The translations under genes and the position numbers were made by a program. The notes beneath the pieces were generated by a model, which was not told the origin of the DNA, ran no database searches, and saw nothing but the letters and a program-made list of their open reading frames with translations. From contig OZ023264.1 in assembly GCA_964006375.1 (NCBI GenBank), forward strand, positions 177,540,010-177,604,009: a DNA stretch of 64,000 nucleotides. Reading direction: 5' to 3'. Shown in pieces: positions 12,645-22,356 of this stretch. The first letter of the stretch is position 1. Every line of letters begins with the position of its first letter. Origin of the DNA: Tillus elongatus. Lineage: Eukaryota > Arthropoda > Insecta > Coleoptera > Cleridae.

Positions 12645-13964
12645 TGCGACGGTCACCTGGGGTGGCCGGGGTTAATACTAGTTTTTCCCTAATATGGGGA
12701 ATTTCCGGGATGACTCCCGGGACACGGCTTTACGACGGAATCCTGTTCGGGCGCCAACGCCTAGAGAGTTTTTCTTCAGAGAGTAGGCGTGCTCTCTCGG
12801 GATATTCACCCCTTTCCCAAATCACTGTCGATGGACACACAAGCCCAGGGTAAATCTTAGTGGAGACAGGGTCCTCCTAAGTTGAGACGAAGTCCCCCGG
12901 GACTTCTGGTTATGGTCTTTATTAGAGATATATTGCCAAAGGTTACTTGGGTGGATATTCTGGAGAGATTAAATGAAATATCGAGTAAATTAAAATAAAA
13001 TCTATTAACTAACCATTTACAAAAGGGAACAACGGAGTCCTACTACCAGGGAATTAAGTAATTCTGAAGAGGCAGAGGTGGTTATTTGACTGTCAAAGCT
13101 ACGGGAGGGTTAAAGCTGCAAGGTTTAAGCGGTGCAGGGTGGTGGCAAGGCAGTGAAAAAGAACGGGTGTTTCCAAGCAGGCATGCAACTTACAGGGTGT
13201 GTCGGACACTACATCAAGCTAAGCTAGCTGCATATTAAAATATAGTTCGGTGCGAAAGATGCCCATCCCTGTTCCCGGATTTACACCCCCTCCGAACGGA
13301 GCCGCAGACAGCTCGGGACGCCAGGCGTCGCCTGACTGCTTCAATCCGGACCAGCGCAGTCGCTGCAATACGAATATATCACAGCCCAGGAATGCCGCCC
13401 CTAACTCCCCGAGCAGCCCGCCAACGGAGGCAGGGACGAAACGGTCCCTTCTAAGGTTCCCCGTGTCATTGCGGAGCGTTCAACATTTCCCCCACGGGCT
13501 CGCTAAATAGTATTCAGCTTTCACCTACCTGGAGCACTCTCCGATGACGATGCTCGCTAAACAAAACGCTGCGGCGGTAGTCTCCTGAATCGGCGGCCTC
13601 GCTAATGTTTCTGCTTACCGGTATACTGTTCTCTCCCTGCTGAGGATTTCTTCTCTCACATACTTTACAACTTCACTGCTTTGCGACGGATATACTAGCT
13701 TGCTCGCGGTGACTAGAACTGCCCACTCTCCGTCGGCGTTCCGTCCGGCCACACTTCTTTTCCGAAATCGCGGCCGCCTCATTACTCCCCCCCCCCCCCC
13801 ACTTATTCTGTTGGACGTGCCGGATTTCGTATATTACTCCACGGAAAATGTTGGAAAATATTCCAACCTTCGCAAATGATAATTGCAGTTTATGGTGTAA
13901 CATAATGCAGTGGCTATGACGGTATATACTGGGTAATCTCTCCAGGATTAGTCACTTCGTGACA
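12645..13964 (+). mobile_element. Solo LTR, copy 1 (1320 bp)
   Basis: Starts TGCGACGGTCACC and ends CTTCGTGACA. It is flanked by ATAT on both sides (12641-12644 and 13965-13968), as expected for a 4-bp target duplication of an LTR retrotransposon. A second copy at 45056-46342 starts TGTGACGACCACT and shares the whole length, including a block at 12755-12860, a poly-C run, and the final AGTCACTTCGTGACA. No gag/pol coding, primer-binding site or polypurine tract lies beside it, so it is a solo LTR or, less likely, a long non-autonomous TIR element. The terminal TGTxACGA/TCGTGACA inverted repeat is only 8-9 bp. Probable Ty3/gypsy origin is inference. Confidence 0.65.
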
Positions 13965-14147
13965 ATATATAAGCACAGGACATGTATAATAATTAAGGGG
14001 AGCTCTGAATTAACTTAATACAACTTAAATAGTAGGGCAGACATTCGCACACATTGAGAGGGTGTTAACATTCATAAATTTGATTATCATGTCACATAAT
14101 CACAGTAGTATTCTGATCGTAAAAGATTACTTCCAACTGTATGCACC

Positions 14148-15065
14148 TAAGTATTAGTGAAATACGTAATTTGTTAAAAGGTTATAAGATATGATGAAAC
14201 GTCAAACACCACTGTATAACAGCATATTATTGTTGCATTGAACTCACCACACCACATGTGTGACAGTTCTAAAAATAGGTAGCCTCATATCTCTAGGACT
14301 TAAGTATTAGTGAAATACGTAATTTGTTAAGAGGTTATAAGATATGATGAAACGTCAAACACCACTGTATAACAGCATATTATTGTTGCATTGGACTCAC
14401 CACACCACATGTGTGACAGTTCTAAAAATAGGTAGCCTCATATCTCTAGGACTTAAGTATTAGTGAAATACGTAATTTGTTAAGAGGTTATAAGATATGA
14501 TGAAACGTCAAACACCACTGTATAACAGCATATTATTGTTGCATTGGACTCACCACACCACATGTGTGACAGTTCTAAAAATAGGTAGCCTCATATCTCT
14601 AGGACTTAAGTATTAGTGAAATACGTAATTTGTTAAGAGGTTATAAGATATGATGAAACGTCAAACACCACTGTATAACAGCATATTATTGTTGCATTGG
14701 ACTCACCACACCACATGTGTGACAGTTCTAAAAATAGGTAGCCTCATATCTCTAGGACTTAAGTATTAGTGAAATACGTAATTTGTTAAGAGGTTATAAG
14801 ATATGATGAAACATCAAACCCCACTGTATAACAGCATATTATTGTTGCATTGGACTCACCACACCACACATGTGACAGTTCTAAAAATAGGTAGCCTCAT
14901 ATCTCTAGCACTTAAGTATTAGTGAAATACGTAATTTGTTAAGAGGTTATAAGATATGATGAAACGTCAAACCCCACTGTATAACAGCATATTATTGTTG
15001 CATTGGACTCACCACACCACACGCGTGACAGTTCTAAAAATAGGTAGCCTCATATCTCTTGTATC
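14148..15065 (+). repeat. Satellite: six tandem copies of a 153-bp unit
   Basis: TAAGTATTAGTGAAATACGT starts units at 14148, 14301, 14454, 14607, 14760 and 14913, exactly 153 bp apart. Units 2-4 are almost identical. Units 5-6 carry a few shared changes (for example CACACATG for CACATGTG), and unit 1 has AAAAGG for AAGAGG. No open frame spans it. The high identity points to recent amplification or ongoing homogenisation. Confidence 0.95.
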
Positions 15066-15199
15066 ATGAGGTAATAATATGTTGTCACGACGGCTATAGT
15101 TAACACAAAATGTTATAGAATAGAATGTGTGCAACCAACTAACAATTTTATAAATTGTCAGCCCTGGCCCATTTCTTCCCTAATACAGAGACAATATAT

Positions 15200-15318
15200 G
15201 TAAGGCTAGATGTATTTTCACCGTAATTAGAAACGCAGACCAATTTCGCTCTAATTAGAGCTCGTCAGTGTGCTATACTAATCACACTGAGAACACACCT
15301 AAAGTGTAACAGTTATTC
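15200..15318 (+). repeat. Second copy of the 12188-12300 repeat
   Basis: GTAAGGCTAGATGTATTTTC through AATCACACTGAGAACACACC repeats 12188-12300 with about 10% changes. A (TA)n array follows directly. The two copies may be the ends of one larger element interrupted by the LTR and satellite, or simply two copies of a dispersed repeat. Confidence 0.65.
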
Positions 15319-15321
15319 CCA

Positions 15322-15325
<4 letters not shown>

Positions 15326-15406
<81 letters not shown>
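15326..15406. repeat. (TA)n microsatellite
   Basis: About 40 uninterrupted TA units between AATACA and ATTAAAATACAAC. Unlike most TA arrays here, it has no HINE-like flanks. Confidence 0.9.
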
Positions 15407-15413
<7 letters not shown>

Positions 15414-17269
15414 TACAACTTCAATCTACCCTGAGAAAAACCCACTATTTACTTTACTAATTAATGAATTAGACATTTGATGTTACAATAATATAAAGTT
15501 GAGTTAAAATTCTTTTAAATGGTTTTTTAATATTCAATACTAAATTTTGTTATCAAAAGTGGTAAATTTAAATTAATATAATCAGAGAGAATAAATAAAA
15601 ATTGTACTTACTTTGGTAGGGTAGCAATCTTGCCTATAGGCTCATAAAGACTTACAGTGCAAAACTTTTGTCACTGTCGGTAATTGTTAATTTAGATATC
15701 TAGATAAAATACAACACTCTAATATCACCAAGCATGAGAGGAAAGAAGAGGTCAGTATCAGCACTTTCAATAAAGTATCAAGAATAAAAACACTTCCGGG
15801 ATGGAATATAGTCGGCCAATATATTATTGTACATACCCCTAAATGAATTGGTGTATGCAGGGGTTGCATACATTTAGGAGCTGTCAGTCGAACAATACAC
15901 ACTCACTTATAATATATTCATACTATATCAACACACAACCCTGCAAAACTGTTTGCCTACCCAAGTTACAGCATAAGAAGACTATGCCCAAGTTCTGACC
16001 AGAGCTAAACCACGCCTATCAAGGAACACATAATAGTGGATTTTTAGGCGTCGGCATTAAAAAACTAGATGTATGGAGGGTTGCAAACATTTAGGTAGTG
16101 TCGCTCAAAACTGCTGGACTCAAGTAATTAACCAGTTTTTATTTTAAAACTTAATCATTTTTATTTCGGCTGTAAAATTATAACAAAGTAACAATGTCAC
16201 CAAATTAAAATGTTCAATGTATGTGCACAAAATTATACAATAAATAAAATATTAATTACATGCAGGTATTCCTAAAATATTGAAACAATTCTTTTTCATA
16301 TTCCTAAGGCAAAAATATTGATTTTAGCCAATTAACATCTTCAAAATCACACCCTGGTTCTAGGATAATATAGTACCTTATAAATAGGGCTGTCATAAGA
16401 CAGTTTCCTTTTGATGTGGGAGTGAATATTTGAAAAAATGTTTAATTTTGCGGAGATGTTGCTATTGTAATTACTAATAAATTGGTATAACTAGCAAAAT
16501 TAGTAACATAAAGGTGGTGTGGCATACCCATCGTATTTTTATGACTTCCATTAGTTCTTCAGTGCAACATTTCTTGTAATACTACACTCCATCTTCATTA
16601 AGAATGTATTTCTAAAAGTCCAAGTCTGAGAAGTCCTCAGAACTGTGTGTATTTTGTATAATGAGTATTTAATGTAACTTAAGCTGATCAAAAATGTACC
16701 CCATGGAGAATTCACTTTTCTAAATCCTTTATATTAAGCAGGGTAATCTTTTAATTGGGATGAGGTTTTGTAAAACAGAATGTTGGGTTGGTTGAACTAT
16801 TCTTGTCGCCCGTACCCATGCCCCTCAGTAATTTACATATTACAAACTGTTCAGACAAGCTCCAAGACCAAAAAAAGGTAAGTTATTTTACATTCTGTTC
16901 TCCCTTTGAGAAATCCGAATTTAACAGGTAAAAAAAGTTTTTAGTAGCTTTTTGCATTCGAGTAAAGCAATAAAAAACTACATGTAAAAGTTACTAAACT
17001 GTCCTAAAAGTAAACACTTATGTATATCACTAAATTTTTAATTACCCCACTTTGTAACTACAGCAGCAACATGTCTGCAAAATTAAAAATTTTTGTGACA
17101 AATCATTTTAAAATTATTTAGAAAATGTGCTTTAGTGTGGCTTCTTTAAAGAGGCTGTTTCTTGAAGTGGGTTTTAAATATGTCAGTCCACTTAAATTGT
17201 CAACCTTTTTTCCTACAGAATCAATAGGGTGTCTCAACATTTTAGGACAGCCTATAAAACTCAAGTACA
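15407..17269. other. Spacer downstream of Ogg1, no gene recognised
   Basis: AT-rich. Two similar short blocks occur about 230 bp apart (GTATGCAGGGGTTGCATACATT at 15853 without its first two bases, and GTATGGAGGGTTGCAAACATT at 16070), the first being partly palindromic. The Ogg1 3' UTR must lie at the right end, but I see no canonical AATAAA close to the stop. Confidence 0.5.
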
Positions 17270-17341
17270 TTAAGTCTTCTTTGCTTTGTTTTTAGTGGTC
17301 TTCTCAAACTGAAACTTCTTTAAATCTGCACAAAATAATAC
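17270..17341 (-). CDS. Ogg1: Ogg1 exon 5, C-terminus
   Basis: Acceptor TTTTTCAG|GTATTA. Encodes [12 protein letters not shown] and a basic tail ([10 protein letters not shown]), stop TAA at 17270-17272. Confidence 0.88.
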   Translation of the reverse strand, partial: VLFCADLKKFQFEKTTKNKAKKT

Positions 17342-18404
17342 CTGAAAAAAAATGAAACATTTTTATGAATACTGTTTACAATCAAATTAATTTACCTACT
17401 GTGTGTGCCCAACCAGCTAAAGGGCCATATAATTTTTGAAAACAATCTCCAATTTCATTGTAAATCTTCTCAGTCACTGTTTTCTGTTTGGCTAGTTTTG
17501 GCAAGTAGAACTTTTGTGCAATCTGGTAGATATGTGTATCCACGGGAATCGCCTGTAGATGCCCCAGTGACATGAGACAAATACAGTCTGCTACCTGTAT
17601 GTAAAAAAAAAAGAAAGTTAATAATTATAAACAAGGAAAAAGCAGGATTTTTTGACTGGTAATTTTAGGAATCTATTATGAAACTAGCCACTAGTTGTTC
17701 TAGATGTATTGTCGTGATGACATCTTATAATCAATAATCATTTATTGGCTATTTAAAGTACAAAAAAGTCTGGACGCAGCAAGTGCGTTATGGTAGTGAA
17801 TTTTCATAGAAATGATCTGGAACCAAATATTTTTTTATAACTTTTTTTTCTTGTAACGTAGAAATATATTTTGGTATATAGTTTCCTTTTCATATCGTAA
17901 ACTTACGTACCAAATTTGGTTACCATAGCTTTTCTATTTTTTGAGATACAATTTTTTTCCGAAAGAAAACCCAAAATTTTTCCAGAAAACCTGGCTCGAT
18001 TTTCCTGGCTAACGAACTTGTCCGAGTCATTTACAAAAGGAAGGTACATACCAAATTTTTTCAAAATCGGACCATTATTTTTTGAGTTATCGGTGTGATA
18101 CATACATACAAAAATTGCCGAGCAAGCTCTATTTAGAGACCATCTTTCAATCATATAGAGAAGTGTATGATGTATACAAGAAGAATGAACCCCTATTTGC
18201 TGTCGGATATGACGTTTTCTTAAAGGAAATGAAAAATTTAGATATTGACGTTTACCACCCAAGAAAGGATCAATGTGATTTGTGTTTTCCATATAATCTA
18301 GGCAATGTACTGCAAGAGGAGTATGAATCACATATTAGTCAAAAAGATGGAGCTAGACTGGTGTTCATGGAACAGATAGCTATCCAGGAGGGCGTCCCTA
18401 GGGT

Positions 18405-18501
<97 letters not shown>

Positions 18502-18514
18502 GTATATATATGTA

Positions 18515-18577
<63 letters not shown>

Positions 18578-19280
18578 ATATTTATTTGGTCCTTTAGTTA
18601 CAATTATTGTAAATCGGACAAGTCAAAAACTTACAAGATAAAAAAGATAAAGAACGTATCACAACTTATCACAAGGGTACGTGCCCAAAAATCTAAAATC
18701 TAACGAGCTTCACATCACAACAAAAAAGATACGTTCACAGTACAGCTTCACAAAATTCACTCAAACTATAAAAACTATGAGTAATTAAAGCAACCTTCAG
18801 TTGCTTTCTAAATTTTTTTGTGCAATTTGTGTCCTTCAGAGAACAAGACAGCTGGTTATACAAAAAGCAACCCGCATAACATGGCGACTTCTTAAAAAAA
18901 GAATGGTGACATTTATTCAGGTGAAAAGTAATTTTTTCACGAGTGTTGTGGTTATGAAAATCCGAGTTGATAACAAATTTTCTCTTGTTTTTATGAATGT
19001 AAGTTAACAGATGGAACAAATAAACCGATGTTAACGTCATAATGTTATTTTTCTTGAAAATGTCACAACAAGGGTTTCCATAAGGTAGATTGTATATTAA
19101 TCTCAGGATTCGTTTCTGTAGCACAAATATTCTATGGCAGTCCGAAGATTGGCCCCAGATAATGATACCGTTACTCATATGTGAATAGACAGCCGGGTAA
19201 TAGACTTTCAGCAGATGTTCCGAACTTAAGGAATCTTTAAGCATCAAAATTGCATAAAACGCGGAATTTAATTTCTTGCA

Positions 19281-19347
<67 letters not shown>

Positions 19348-22266
19348 CATTATTTCAATTATTAGAATTAGGGCTAAATTTATGTCAAGATAAAATCAGC
19401 ATTCAGCTCATAGCTATCCAGAGGGACGTCATTCTTTTGACTCGGCAGTATGTTCATGGAACAGATAGCTATCCAGGAGAGCGTTCCTAGGGGTGGAAAT
19501 ATATTGTAATTTTATTCCTATTATTATAATTAGTGCAACAGATATTATAATATTAATCAATACACTTAGGAAACATGTAAAGTAAAGCAATGTCAAGTAT
19601 GTAGTAGGTCGAGTCCATCACGTAATTATTGACATTGAATTGATATCATCACTTGGCGTATTTACATAAACAAATACACTGGTGTGTTGATATTTTCAGA
19701 TGGAAATATTATAGGTTGCAAATTCCGTTGTGAACTGCTGACCACGTTTATTTACTTATTGTTAAGAATTAGTTAAGTAAATCTATATACAAGTCTTTGT
19801 AAATATGAGAAGAGAGACTTAGTGTGTAGTTATTAAAGGTTAAACCTCGTTACAATATGATTCTCTAGTTCAGTTTAAATTCAGTGCTCCAAACCCCCAG
19901 TAAACTATCCTCCGCTCCTTAAACAACTGGAAAAAAATAGAGATAAGGAAGAAGCCTTGAAAGAAACATTGTGCGCATTTACTATGGATGTACAGGCTGT
20001 TCACCTTGTGCCTGTTGTCCCAGCGGGTATGGTTTACTTCAAGCACAAACTTGCATGCCACAACTTTATAATTTCGCAAGTGATAAAGTAGTCTGTTATG
20101 TATGGCACGAGGGAGAGGGCAAAATGGATAGCAACACCTTTACATCTTGTATATTCAATTTTTTAAATGAAGAATTAGACGACCAAGAAGATAACAAACC
20201 AAATATTTTTTATAGCGATAAGTGCTGTGCACAAAATCGCAATGTTACTTTGACGAACGCCTTTCAGTATTACTGCATCGAGAACGATGCAATAATTATA
20301 CAGAAATTTTTGGTTAAGGGTCATTTGCAAATGGAGTGCACTCCACCATTGAAAGGATGAAAAAAATAATAAATGCACTTACCATCTAATTATGTACAAA
20401 TTATACAATGATGCCTGTAAAAATGTCAAAAATCCGTACAAAGTAAAATACATTGATCATAAATTTTTCAATGATTATTCTGAAATTAAGTATCATTCTA
20501 CTATTCGTCCCGGAAAAAAAGTAGGAGATACATGTATAAACAATTTAAGAACCTTAAGATATTCAAAAGATTTACCTGTCCAATACAAATTGAATTTCAG
20601 TGAGGAGTGGCAATTTTTACCAGTTCGTCAAAATACCAAACCAGGAAAGGTTAAAAAAATGTATAAAGATTCTTTGCCTATTTCAGAAGACAAATTTAAT
20701 AGCCTGCAATCCCTTAAGACTGCCATTGATAAAGATTACTATGGATTCTATGATTCATTGAAGCATTAAATTATCTTTCTGTTCCCAAAGTTAAAAATAT
20801 TACTGATTGTTTCCTGTAGTTTTGAGATTTCATATAAAAATAAATGTCAGTGTAAAATTTGTTAAATGCGAGTTACCATACTTTGTCTGGAAGCCGACGA
20901 TATGTTGGTGACAAATATTCTGTTTAACATATCACTGTATTTAATGCATCCTGTGCACATATTTTTACCTTAGCTCCTACGCCAGTAAGTGTCATAAGTG
21001 TTTTCTTTGCTTCTTGGTAATCCATATTCTTCAGTTTTTCTAACCAGGTTTGTCCACCATTATCCATGATTGTCTTTGCTGACTGATGAATATATTTAGC
21101 TCGATAGCCAAAACCGTTTTCCTTTAACATTTGCTCAACACCTGGCTGTGCTAAAAGTTCTACATTTGGAAAAGAATAATAGATATTATCTTCATATGTA
21201 CATATTTCTTCGCCGTAAAATTTGGCTAGTTTTTCTACCATACTTGAAATTCTGCAATGAAAATTTAGAATCTGTTAGCAAAAAATACAGTATTCTCCAG
21301 TTATCCACACAAGTGGAAATAGCTACCTTGAAATGTTATTATTGGATGAACAAATAAACGAAAAGATGTTTTCTGTAACATCTTGTTTTAAAATTCTCAC
21401 ACCATAAAACTGTTTTGACGCTTCTTTGAAATACGGATCTACATCAGACCATTTTGGATAATATTCTTCTAGTTTGTATTCTAACTGGAAATAATTTTGG
21501 AGGATTTGGTCGTAATCAGGTTCGGTCTTCTGTTTCTTTGCTTGCGGTTCATTACTGCAATCCGAACTAGGCTCTAATACTTTATAGGAAATATGATCAT
21601 CATGCTGTTGTAACACCCATATCCTACCACAGAATACCCCTATCCATTCTTCAATATTATCTTTGCAGACACTTTTCCATCTAAAAGTTTTATAAGGAAA
21701 ATCAAATTATTTATCAAGAGTTCATTCATTTCAACTACTTAAAAATACTACACTTATTTCAGCACCTCCTAAGGCAACAACACTATTGGATAAAACACTA
21801 AGACAGCTTTTCTTATTATACATGTAACATGTAGTAGAAGTATGACTTAATTTAGCCTTTCCTGATGGTTTAGAACAAAAAGTTGAAAATAATTAGATCA
21901 TAAACTAATATGCTCCTCTTTACTAAGTGAAGATTGGAACCTGCAATGAGCACGGATAAGTACACTCCCAAATCACCACAACACATTTAAAAAAACCTGA
22001 AGATCGTTTCAGTAACCAAATTAGCGCCATCAGAGAATGAATAATTCTAAATATGTTACAACTACAGCTCTGCTTATATTCTTGTAATGATGGAGAGTGG
22101 TCAAACAACACAAAAATTAATATATTTCTTTTGGCAGAAATATCTAAATTATTCTATTATCTCCCGGACATGCTTCTGCCGGCCTTTCCTGTGAAGTGAT
22201 CTATCAACTGACTTACCATAGGCGGCAGTGGGAAGTTCATACACTTTTTATTATTACCATATTTAG

Positions 22267-22356
<90 letters not shown>

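Larger units (their letters stand above)
18112..20769 (+). pseudogene. DDE transposase pseudogene, probably Sola superfamily
   Basis: Two coding pieces of one protein are separated by a 1.55-kb insertion. The 5' piece (18112-18360) reads [20 protein letters not shown] ... [10 protein letters not shown] ... [11 protein letters not shown]. Coding resumes at about 19915 with [20 protein letters not shown] and MDVQAVH (first Asp), then [21 protein letters not shown] (second Asp) and [11 protein letters not shown]. The usual DSVH motif after MEC is deleted, with a frameshift near 20345. The C-terminal piece (20392-20769) is open: [11 protein letters not shown] through [10 protein letters not shown]. 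Several frameshifts make it inactive. The superfamily name comes from motif order and is tentative. Confidence 0.7.

Noticed and set aside
12644..13903. Frames inside the first solo LTR and its second copy (45462-46126)
   Set aside because: Frames are not kept between the two copies, and indels are not in multiples of three.
14148..15065. CRISPR array
   Set aside because: Units are contiguous 153-bp repeats with no variable spacers, and the DNA is eukaryotic nuclear.
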